Shown: positions 1 to 5,294 of the stretch, piece by piece
Layout of the letters: the number at the start of each line of letters is the position of its first letter
How positions within the stretch are numbered: position 1 is the stretch's first letter
DNA from: an uncultured bacterium
GTDB lineage: Bacteria; Planctomycetota; UBA1135; GCA-002686595
DNA length: 7,336 bases
Direction of reading: 5' to 3'
NCBI GenBank assembly: GCA_913058555.1
Contig: CAJXRJ010000380.1
Span: 1 to 7,336, forward strand
Position numbers and translations under genes: made by a program
The notes under the pieces: generated by a model
Seen by the model: the letters and a program-made list of their open reading frames with translations, nothing else
Database searches by the model: none
Told to the model about the DNA's origin: nothing

Positions 1-45
1 GATCATGCCTAGTCTCGTGGGCTCGGAGATGTGTATAAGAGACAG
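1..45 (+). other. Illumina Nextera i7 adapter remnant (artefact)
   Basis: These bases are synthetic. Positions 12-45 match the Nextera read-2 transposase oligonucleotide, and 27-45 are the 19-base Tn5 mosaic end (AGATGTGTATAAGAGACAG). Positions 4-11 (CATGCCTA) match the Nextera N706 i7 index as it lies in the primer, and 1-3 (GAT) are the end of the P7 arm. The genomic insert therefore begins at position 46. Translating rightward through the mosaic end gives the well-known artefactual start MYKRQ, so the open frame starting at 31 is not a gene. Recognition is from memory of the oligonucleotide sequences; the 34-base match leaves little doubt. Confidence 0.97.
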
Positions 46-1012
46 GTGCTGGGGACTCCTCCACCACCGCGTCTGAGATCACCAGAATGGAGAAATAGAG
101 AGTCGCGCTGGCGAGCAGCGTCATCCCTAGCATTCCGTATTCCGTCGACAGCCCGACCGCCGCGAGGGGCGGCGCCACGACGAGAGCCGAGATGGCTGCG
201 CAGGTCGTGGGGTGGAACCCAAGGCCCTCGAGCCGGTGCCCGAGGTGCGTTCTATCCCCGTGCCAGAAAGGCACGCCACGACGAACTCGCCCCACGGCCA
301 CCCGCGCTAGATCGAGGACTGGGACGAGGAGGAACCACTGGGCCCCCGGTATCGCCGCAAGTGCCACCCCGAGCATATGGCTGCCGGAATCCCCCAGCAT
401 GGCCTGTGGGGCCCCGATCGTCGGCGGAGCGCCCGCATCCGCGCGCCTGGCCCGTTGGCGAAACACCGTGTTGAACGGAAGGTAGCCCAGGACAGCACTC
501 GACAGGACCGGAGCCCCGGGAAGCAGTGCGACGGCCGCCGCCCCCCCCGCGAATCCGTCCGCGTGGTCATAGGTGTTGACCGCGTTCATCGCCACGAGGC
601 AAAGAAGCGCCAAGCCAAGACTCTCCAAGAGCCCCGCACCCTCTAGCGCAACGCCGGGGTCGAAGGCAAAAAGCGCCGCCACGAAGCACTGACCGCTGAA
701 CTTCGCGCGGGCCCCGAGGCCCCCCGGCGCGACATCGTCGACGAGGCCCAGGAGGAACGCACCGACCAACGCCATCCATGGGAGCTGCGACACAGAGAAC
801 GACTCGCTCAGCCCGCTCGACGGCCCGAAGATGGAGGCAAAAAGGACCCCCATCGCGATGGCTGCTCCGCCGACCAGGGGGATCCGCTCCATCCGTGGCT
901 TCCGGTATTCGGCGCCCTCCCGGCGGTCGACCCAGCCCAGTTGACCGGCGAGCAGGATCAAGAGAAGACAGCTCACCGCGCTAACAACGATGGAGAGCAG
1001 CGACGCGGCCAT
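46..1012 (-). CDS. MraY/WecA/TagO-family polyprenyl-phosphate sugar-1-phosphate transferase, 3' end missing
   Basis: This is a membrane enzyme of the family that transfers a sugar-1-phosphate from a UDP-sugar to a polyprenyl phosphate carrier, the first committed step of peptidoglycan, O-antigen or teichoic acid type polymers. I translated 322 residues without a stop up to the adapter junction; the true C-terminus is lost. Family landmarks in order: RKPRMERIPLVGG (37-49, the N-terminal basic/PxxGG motif), GLVDD (89-93, the Asp pair), MNAVNTYDHADG (142-153, the NxxNxxDGxDG motif), MLGDSGS (205-211) and DRTHLGHRLEGLG (253-265, the His motif). Hydrophobic segments lie at about 5-24, 46-63, 80-90, 107-118, 128-145, 160-180, 212-235 and 270-312. 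The layout is closer to WecA/TagO (about 350 residues) than to MraY. Oddities are His150 where Gly is usual and HLGH instead of HIHH. The ATG shares its A with the nadD stop (TGATG), implying coupled translation. The frame stays intact through the C8 run at 541-548. The sugar specificity cannot be told. Confidence 0.88.
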
Positions 1013-1851
1013 CAGAAGGAGTCCCCCACGGTGTCGGAAGACTCCCCTCCCAAGGCCCCTGGATCGGCTCCGCCGTCGAAGCCTGAGCCCTCTCGCGCAA
1101 GGGATTCCAAAAGGGCGGCGGCGGGATCGACAATCGCCGAGTCGCCTGACTTCACAGGCGCATCAGGCGACGGCCACCCATAGAGCCCATGCTCCTGGAT
1201 GTACTCCAGTACTTCGTCGTTTAGGGCGCCGTCAGGCACGATGCCCTGGGCCAGGGACTCTCGAATGGCCGTCGAACTGTGTGGGAGCGGAGGAAGCCGC
1301 ATGAACCCACGGGAGATTCGCTCGAGGGCCTTGGGGGAGAGTTTGCCCTCCAGGTCCGCCAAGAGCACGTCCGGGTCTCCCTCGCGCCAGGCGACGATCG
1401 GCTGGGCGATGGCGATGACGTCCTCGGCGTTCTTCCAGCCCGGCAATCCGGGCAAGTTGTCGCTGCCAATGATCAGGTAGAGCTCCAGCTTGCGCTTCCG
1501 GGGGGCGATCCCGCCCTCAGACTTGGTCTTCAGGTTGCGCTGGATCCACTCCGGGACCTCCAGAAGCGTGTCGTACGTGTACGACGGCCCCGAACGGTTG
1601 AATTCCAGGGGCAAAACCTGCCATCCAGGGCGCCCAACGGTGGCCAGGAGGGTCATCGCGAGCCTGGAATGGTCCGGCGCGAGCTTCTTGCCGAGCTTGT
1701 GGGGGGGCTTCGCGGCGGGGATCCAGAGCACCCGATTCAGGCCAAACTGCTCCATCGCCCTCTCCGCCGTGGCCACGTGGGCCCCATGAATAGGGTCGAA
1801 GGAGCCGCCAAAAACGGCCACTCGATAGGTGTCTGGAGAGTAGTCAGCCAT
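1012..1851 (-). CDS. nadD: Nicotinate-nucleotide adenylyltransferase with a C-terminal extension
   Basis: NadD is a cytoplasmic enzyme that joins nicotinate mononucleotide and ATP to give deamido-NAD, shared by de novo and salvage NAD synthesis. In the 279-residue product I see the nucleotidyltransferase signature GGSFDPIHGAH (15-25), IPAAKPPHK (44-52), SYTYDTL (90-96), IIGSDNLPGLPGWK (127-140), HSSTAIR (191-197) and the usual terminal motif EYIQEHGLY (216-224). The start at MADY is chosen because homology begins a few residues later. The frame is open for 84 more codons upstream (to 2103), but that part has no motif and runs through a palindrome. No clear ribosome binding site precedes the ATG. 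Two things are odd: the usual HxGH is HGAH (Gly to Ala at residue 24), and about 55 residues rich in Gly, Ser, Asp and Ala follow the normal end of the family. The common partner rsfS is not adjacent; a sugar-phosphate transferase gene follows instead, overlapping as TGATG. Confidence 0.92.
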   Translation of the reverse strand: MADYSPDTYRVAVFGGSFDPIHGAHVATAERAMEQFGLNRVLWIPAAKPPHKLGKKLAPDHSRLAMTLLATVGRPGWQVLPLEFNRSGPSYTYDTLLEVPEWIQRNLKTKSEGGIAPRKRKLELYLIIGSDNLPGLPGWKNAEDVIAIAQPIVAWREGDPDVLLADLEGKLSPKALERISRGFMRLPPLPHSSTAIRESLAQGIVPDGALNDEVLEYIQEHGLYGWPSPDAPVKSGDSAIVDPAAALLESLAREGSGFDGGADPGALGGESSDTVGDSF

Positions 1852-1982
1852 GTACTTGGACGGGAGTTGAGCGAGAAATTGGTGACCGATTCGACTCCCG
1901 CGATAGAACGGGGACCCGACGGCCGCTGGACTTCCGCGCCCCGTGACATGATACTCACGGCCGCTTGGCCGCCGACGGCTGC

Positions 1983-2011
1983 TTGACACTTCCACCCGAG
2001 ACGGATTCAAA
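1983..2011 (+). promoter_or_regulatory. Possible sigma70-like promoter for the small lipoprotein gene
   Basis: A perfect TTGACA lies at 1983-1988, and 17 bases later TTCAAA (2006-2011) matches only three of six positions of the -10 consensus. It would give a leader of about 200 bases that includes the 22-bp palindrome. The weak -10 box and the distance to the gene make this tentative. Confidence 0.25.
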
Positions 2012-2096
2012 AGGGGGCGATCGACGCCCCACTTCGAGTCCCCTTGCCCGGGTTCCGACAACCAGTTTTCGGCTCCCCGACCTCTCGCCCCCCCCA

Positions 2097-2118
2097 CCTG
2101 CATGAACGTTCATGCAGG
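2097..2118. promoter_or_regulatory. Perfect 22-bp palindrome, candidate operator
   Basis: The half site CCTGCATGAAC is followed directly by its exact reverse complement GTTCATGCAGG; symmetry breaks at the next base on each side. Such a two-fold symmetric site fits binding by a dimeric repressor. In RNA it could form a 9-bp stem with an ACGT loop. It lies in the divergent region, 246 bases from the nadD start and 109 bases (or 73, if the earlier ATG at 2191 is used) from the lipoprotein start. No regulator gene is next to it, so the binding protein is unknown. I do not assign it to a named box. Confidence 0.6.
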
Positions 2119-2226
2119 ACACCAGGGCCTGAGCTTCGGACCCTGAGCCTTTCCCCCCCAAGGGAACCGCAGCCGCGCTGCAGCTCCCCCATGATCCCCC
2201 ACGGCCCTATCCCCATGACTGCCCCC

Positions 2227-2793
2227 ATGACGAAGAAGCGCCCCGCCGGCCGCGCCCTGCGCGCCGTCTCCACCCTCGCGCTCCTCGCCTCTGCGGCAAT
2301 TGGATCGTCCTGCTCCGTCTTCTCGGGCGAGAAGATCGACGACCACTGGACGTTCGACTCCGTGCCGCCGCGCGTGGCCAGGACGATGCTCGGCTTCGAC
2401 GGCTCGCGTGAGTCTTCATACCGTGACTTCGCCTGGGATCGCAAACAGTCGATCAACCTGACCCTGCGCAGGTATTTCTTCAACCACAACCCGCTGAACC
2501 CCAACCAGCGGTCGCTGGACTCGCTCTACGAGCCGCGTCCCGCGAACAGCCTTCTGCCCAACCCGCTGAACTTCATTCACGCGGAAGGGTTCCTGATCGG
2601 ATGGGCCGCCACCGGCGTTCCGATCCCGATCCCGGTGGACTCCATCATCGGCGTGTTCACCCCCGGCGGTGGCGAGGAGTTCATGGAAGGACTCTCGAAC
2701 GGCTTCGGGTCGGACCAGAGCGACAGCACCGCAGCGATCTACGACGCTGAAGGGGCACTGCCGCCGTTCGAAATGAGCGACCACGCTCGCTGA
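2227..2793 (+). CDS. Putative small exported lipoprotein of unknown function
   Basis: I do not recognise this 188-residue protein. The N-terminus has a basic stretch (KKRPAGRALR, 3-12), a hydrophobic core (about 13-25) and a cysteine at residue 29 in IGSSC, which resembles a lipoprotein signal although Gly at -3 is not the usual Leu/Val/Ile. The mature part is rich in Asn, Pro and aromatic residues. It contains an NPLN element twice (88-91 and 112-115) and a moderately hydrophobic, glycine- and proline-rich stretch around residues 120-148 with the run VPIPIPVD. The acidic tail ends at Arg188. Codon use looks like its neighbours. In-frame ATGs also exist at 2191 and 2215; 2227 gives the most typical signal peptide, and none has a clear ribosome binding site. 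The gene stands alone, divergent from nadD and convergent with miaA. An envelope location is inferred; the role is unknown. Confidence 0.72.
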   Translation: MTKKRPAGRALRAVSTLALLASAAIGSSCSVFSGEKIDDHWTFDSVPPRVARTMLGFDGSRESSYRDFAWDRKQSINLTLRRYFFNHNPLNPNQRSLDSLYEPRPANSLLPNPLNFIHAEGFLIGWAATGVPIPIPVDSIIGVFTPGGGEEFMEGLSNGFGSDQSDSTAAIYDAEGALPPFEMSDHAR

Positions 2794-2822
2794 TCAGATA
2801 GCAGAGCTGATCAGATAGCAGA
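2789..2822 (+). repeat. Perfect 17-bp tandem duplication over the lipoprotein stop codon
   Basis: GCTGATCAGATAGCAGA occurs twice in direct succession (2789-2805 and 2806-2822). The first copy contains the TGA stop (2791-2793), so the second copy lies wholly in the untranslated tail. It looks like a recent replication-slippage duplication. Confidence 0.95.
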
Positions 2823-2842
2823 CAGGTCTCCTCCGGGAGTCG

Positions 2843-2878
2843 AATCGTCCCGCGCGCCTCTGGGTGTGCGGGACGATT
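2843..2878. terminator. Hairpin between convergent genes, likely two-way terminator
   Basis: AATCGTCCCGC (2843-2853) pairs exactly with 2868-2878. With two G-U pairs the stem continues inward to 16 bp around a UCUG loop at 2859-2862. It stands 49 bases after the lipoprotein stop and 56 bases after the miaA stop. No long T run follows on either strand, so it may be less efficient than a textbook terminator. Confidence 0.7.
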
Positions 2879-2913
2879 GTCATTGGTGGCCGACCGGCGC
2901 GCCCCCGGCGAAC

Positions 2914-2947
2914 AACGTCACAGGGCGAGCAACGTCACACGGCGAGG
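2914..2947 (-). repeat. Imperfect 17-bp tandem duplication over the miaA stop codon
   Basis: On the plus strand AACGTCACAGGGCGAGC (2914-2930) is followed at once by AACGTCACACGGCGAGG (2931-2947), identical at 15 of 17 positions. The right copy contains the miaA stop (2935-2937), the left copy an out-of-frame repeat of it. Confidence 0.85.
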
Positions 2948-3918
2948 ATGGAGCGCAATTGGCCGAGCGCGCTCTCCGAACGTGGGTCGACCCACTGGAT
3001 GTCGAACTTGCGGAACCATGTTCTTTGGCGCCGTGCGAACTGGCGCGTGCGCAGCGAGATGAGCTCCGCCGCCTCCTCAACCGGCATGTCGCCGCGTGCA
3101 ACGGCCGCAGCCGTCGCGTACCCAAGGGCCTGGGATGCGGAAGGCCCAAGGGCCCCCGACTCTTCGAGGGCCAGGGCCTCCCCGGGCCAGCCGCCGGCCA
3201 ACATCTCGGCGGTGCGCGCACGGATGCGCGCGTCCAAGGCGTCCGTGGGCATCTGTAGCCCCGCAAGTAGCGCCGTGCCTTGGCGTGGCGGCGGCTCCGC
3301 GCTCCGCCACTGGGCTTGGTGCACGGACATCGGAACGCCTGTCTGAAGGAAGACTTCGAGGGCCCGGATGGTCCGCCGCTCGTCCCCCGGGTGAATCCTC
3401 TCCGCCGACTCGGGGTCGGCCGCCACAAGTTCCCTCCGGAGGCCCTCTAGCCCACCGCCCGCCGCGCGCGCCCTGAGCCGCTCCCGCAGCTCCAAGTCCG
3501 TCTGAGGCCCCTCGAAGACGCCCCGAAGCAGCGCCGCAAGGTAGAGGCCCGTGCCCCCGGTGAAAATGGGCAGCGCACCACGCGTCTCCATCGACGCCAG
3601 CACGCCGCGTACGAGTTTTACGTACGACTGGAGATCAAAGCGCTCCCGGGGATCGGCGACGTCCACGAGGTGATGCGGAACGCGCGCCCGGTCTTCGGCG
3701 GTCGGCTTGGCCGTCCCCACGTCGAGCCCGCGATACACGTTCATCGAGTCCAAGGACACGATCTCGAACGCTGGCCCCTTCCCTTCCTGAGCCTCGGCAA
3801 GGGCAATGGACAGGCCGCTCTTGCCGCTGGCCGTAGGCCCCACCAGGAACCTCAGGGGGACCCGATCTAGGACGTCCTCGTGGGAGGACATGCCTCCCTT
3901 CTCATCACTAGGGGCCAT
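2935..3918 (-). CDS. miaA: tRNA dimethylallyltransferase
   Basis: MiaA is a cytoplasmic enzyme that adds an isopentenyl group from dimethylallyl diphosphate to A37 of tRNAs that read codons starting with U, which improves codon-anticodon pairing. The 327-residue product shows the P-loop GPTASGKS (27-34), LDSMNVYRGLDVGTAKPT (56-73) with the catalytic Asp57, HHLVDV (82-87), FTGGTGLYL (119-127), RTIRALEVF (182-190), QALGY (263-267) and the C-terminal TRQFARRQRTWFRKF (291-305). Length and motif order are normal for the family. A second ATG at 3891 (MSSHEDV) has a purine-rich GAGAAGGGAGG just before it, while the first at 3918 has no ribosome binding site; a TAA lies in frame shortly upstream of 3918. 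The shorter start is therefore possible and keeps all motifs. The gene is convergent with the small lipoprotein gene, ends inside a tandem duplication and appears to be transcribed alone. In many bacteria miaA lies beside mutL; here a plus-strand gene separates them. Confidence 0.95.
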   Translation of the reverse strand: MAPSDEKGGMSSHEDVLDRVPLRFLVGPTASGKSGLSIALAEAQEGKGPAFEIVSLDSMNVYRGLDVGTAKPTAEDRARVPHHLVDVADPRERFDLQSYVKLVRGVLASMETRGALPIFTGGTGLYLAALLRGVFEGPQTDLELRERLRARAAGGGLEGLRRELVAADPESAERIHPGDERRTIRALEVFLQTGVPMSVHQAQWRSAEPPPRQGTALLAGLQMPTDALDARIRARTAEMLAGGWPGEALALEESGALGPSASQALGYATAAAVARGDMPVEEAAELISLRTRQFARRQRTWFRKFDIQWVDPRSESALGQLRSILAV

Positions 3919-4002
3919 GGGATGACGGCGATCTTAGTCATCCTCCCGACCAGGTACCCTCAAGGGTGGAACTTCTGAGCCCAGAATCCCACGATCCTCA
4001 CT
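3919..4002. promoter_or_regulatory. Divergent promoter region of miaA and the 403-residue protein
   Basis: Only 84 bases separate two genes that point away from each other, so both promoters should lie here or just inside the genes. I cannot pick out convincing -35/-10 pairs. Short inverted repeats are present (GATGAC at 3921-3926 with GTCATC at 3937-3942, and ACCCT/AGGGT at 3956-3967), which may be chance. Confidence 0.4.
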
Positions 4003-5214
4003 ATGCGCACCCACGTGATCGCCCGAACGCTCGCCTATCTCCCCGCCGCGGGTCTCCTCGCCGCCGTCATCGCCGCAGCCCCAGGCGCCACTGCCTGCAC
4101 GGCCAACGCTGGGACGAAGGCGTCCCAGGAAGCCACTGGCCGGGTCAAGGCCAGCACGAACGACGGGGAGACTCCTTTGGCGTCGGACGGTAAGCCAGCC
4201 GCACCGGGCCGCGTACCCGGGGGTACGGAGGTGGCCGCCCAAGAGCTTTGGAACGGACTCCGCCAGAGCCTCACGATCGCGGGCGCAAACCCCAAGCAGC
4301 CCCAGGGCAACAAGCCGCGATCGTTCGTGCTCGAATTCTCGATGCGCCAACGGGACGACAAGCAAGGCACCATCGAGTCCCCGATTCGGCTGTCGTATCT
4401 GGAGCTTGGGCCCGGCCTTGTCAGCGGGTCGGTCCTCGACCGCAAGGGCAAGGTCAAGAGCACGCAGATGCGCGGGCTCAGCCCCACCGATACCGTCAAC
4501 TATTGGTTCAGGAAGTACTCCGGCGAAGGCGTCACCAACGGCTGGATCCCGCGGGACAGCTTCGAGGATCGAGACGAACAAGACACCGTCGACTCGTGGG
4601 CGCACCTTGCCTACGACATCGCGCGCCTGAGCGAGCCCGACTCCATGCGACTCGTCGAGATCAAACGGCGAACGGTCGACAAGGCCAGCGACTTCACGCG
4701 CGGCTGGCTCAAGTTCGAAGGCGACCCCGGCATCCAGCTTCCCCCCAATGATGTGGAGGGCGTCGTCGATGGCCGCGCCCAATCCCTGAGCGATCTGTGC
4801 TCCAAGCTTGAATGGGTCCAGGTCGCCACGCCTGACTTCCGCCTGATCGTCAAGGGCATGAAGTACAAGCAACGCATCGCGGCAAAGAAGATGGTCAAGC
4901 GTCTCGTGTTCGGCGTCGACCCAAAGTCCAAGCGCCCGCAGGTTGTGATCGTCTCGCCGACGCGCAATGAAGCGCTGCTCGTCCCCGGCGCCGGCCTCGT
5001 TCAGTGCACCGAGTGGTTCGACCATGGCAAAACGGGGCCGAAGGCCAAAGTCCCCGGCCGATTCTTCGCCTATGAAGCGGTGCGCATGAAGTCCGATCCG
5101 CGCGGCGTTGCCTTCTCGAGCGCGCCCTCCGCCGACCTTTACATGCTGGACGGTGGCTCCATGAGTGCCAACCTCAGCCCCAAGTCGTTCTGGCCAGAAG
5201 AAGATTCGAAGTGA
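4003..5214 (+). CDS. Putative exported or lipid-anchored protein of unknown function
   Basis: I do not recognise this 403-residue protein. It begins with a signal-like segment: Arg2 and Arg8, a hydrophobic stretch LAYLPAAGLLAAVIAAA (10-26), then GATAC with Cys32 where lipid could be attached; cleavage by signal peptidase I in the same area is the alternative. A Ser/Thr/Gly/Ala/Pro-rich linker fills about 35-75. From about 104 to 370 the sequence alternates short strand-like stretches with charged turns (SFVLEFSMRQRD, IRLSYLELGPG, RLIVKGMKYKQ, PQVVIVSPTRN), so a beta-rich periplasmic domain is likely. Positions 163-210 hold a Trp- and Asp-rich section. There are two further cysteines (266, 335) and no catalytic motif I can name. 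The general look recalls LolA-like or DUF1571-type surface proteins, but I cannot support either. It stands alone between divergent miaA and convergent mutL and has its own strong terminator. Confidence 0.8.
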   Translation: MRTHVIARTLAYLPAAGLLAAVIAAAPGATACTANAGTKASQEATGRVKASTNDGETPLASDGKPAAPGRVPGGTEVAAQELWNGLRQSLTIAGANPKQPQGNKPRSFVLEFSMRQRDDKQGTIESPIRLSYLELGPGLVSGSVLDRKGKVKSTQMRGLSPTDTVNYWFRKYSGEGVTNGWIPRDSFEDRDEQDTVDSWAHLAYDIARLSEPDSMRLVEIKRRTVDKASDFTRGWLKFEGDPGIQLPPNDVEGVVDGRAQSLSDLCSKLEWVQVATPDFRLIVKGMKYKQRIAAKKMVKRLVFGVDPKSKRPQVVIVSPTRNEALLVPGAGLVQCTEWFDHGKTGPKAKVPGRFFAYEAVRMKSDPRGVAFSSAPSADLYMLDGGSMSANLSPKSFWPEEDSK

Positions 5215-5234
5215 GCCGGTGAGAACCCAAAGAG

Positions 5235-5272
5235 AGAGCGGGCGCGCCCATTGGGCGCGCCCGCTCTTATTT
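5235..5272. terminator. Strong GC-rich hairpin terminator between convergent genes
   Basis: AGAGCGGGCGCGCCC (5235-5249) pairs perfectly over 15 bp with 5253-5267, with only ATT in the loop. On the plus strand TTATTT follows, as in an intrinsic terminator, 21 bases after the stop of the 403-residue gene. On the minus strand the hairpin lies 28 bases beyond the mutL stop and is followed by CTCTTT, so it can serve both genes. Confidence 0.88.
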
Positions 5273-5294
5273 CGTCACCGGGCGCGCCGCCGCT

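Larger units (their letters stand above)
1852..2226. other. Divergent intergenic region between nadD and the small lipoprotein gene
   Basis: These 375 bases separate two genes that point away from each other, so they should hold promoters for both. Visible contents are a TTGACA box at 1983-1988 reading rightward, two C runs (eight at 2088-2095, seven at 2153-2159) and a perfect 22-bp palindrome at 2097-2118. Weak open frames extend into it from both genes, but they carry no recognisable motif and are probably a GC-rich side effect. I see no tRNA, small RNA signature or riboswitch that I can name. I found no convincing nadD promoter by eye. Confidence 0.6.

Noticed and set aside
31..474. Plus-strand open frame starting MYKRQVLG
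   Set aside because: The start lies inside the Tn5 mosaic end of the adapter; the rest is antisense to the sugar-phosphate transferase gene.
307..570. Suspected frameshift in the transferase gene at the C8 run (541-548)
   Set aside because: Codon-by-codon reading shows that eight C keep the frame: DGFAGGAAAVALLPG continues directly to the GDSGS motif. The shorter minus-strand frame here is an out-of-phase shadow.
1279..1986. Plus-strand open frame of 235 residues
   Set aside because: It lies antisense to nadD, whose motifs are clear, and extends into its upstream region; no family motif is visible.
1852..2103. N-terminal extension of nadD by 84 residues
   Set aside because: The family homology starts just after residue 1 of the shorter form, the extra part is Arg/Ser/Gly-rich without motif, and the longer ATG sits within the palindrome.
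1887..2847. 14-bp inverted repeat (CGATTCGACTCCCG at 1887-1900, its complement at 2834-2847) flanking the small lipoprotein gene
   Set aside because: It could suggest an invertible or mobile unit, but one 14-bp match in a 7-kb GC-rich window is close to chance, it has no target-site duplication, and no recombinase is present.
3866..3940. Possible 24-residue leader peptide (MTKIAVIPW...) ahead of miaA
   Set aside because: The GGGAGG lies directly against the ATG with no spacer, and the frame overlaps the miaA start in another phase; no run of regulatory codons is seen.
3921..3967. Short inverted repeats upstream of miaA
   Set aside because: Stems of five to six bases are common by chance, and there is no further support for a regulator site or riboswitch.
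3934..5025. Minus-strand open frame of 363 residues
   Set aside because: It is antisense to the 403-residue exported protein, which has a signal peptide, a start close to the divergent promoter region and its own terminator. Long antisense frames are expected in GC-rich DNA.
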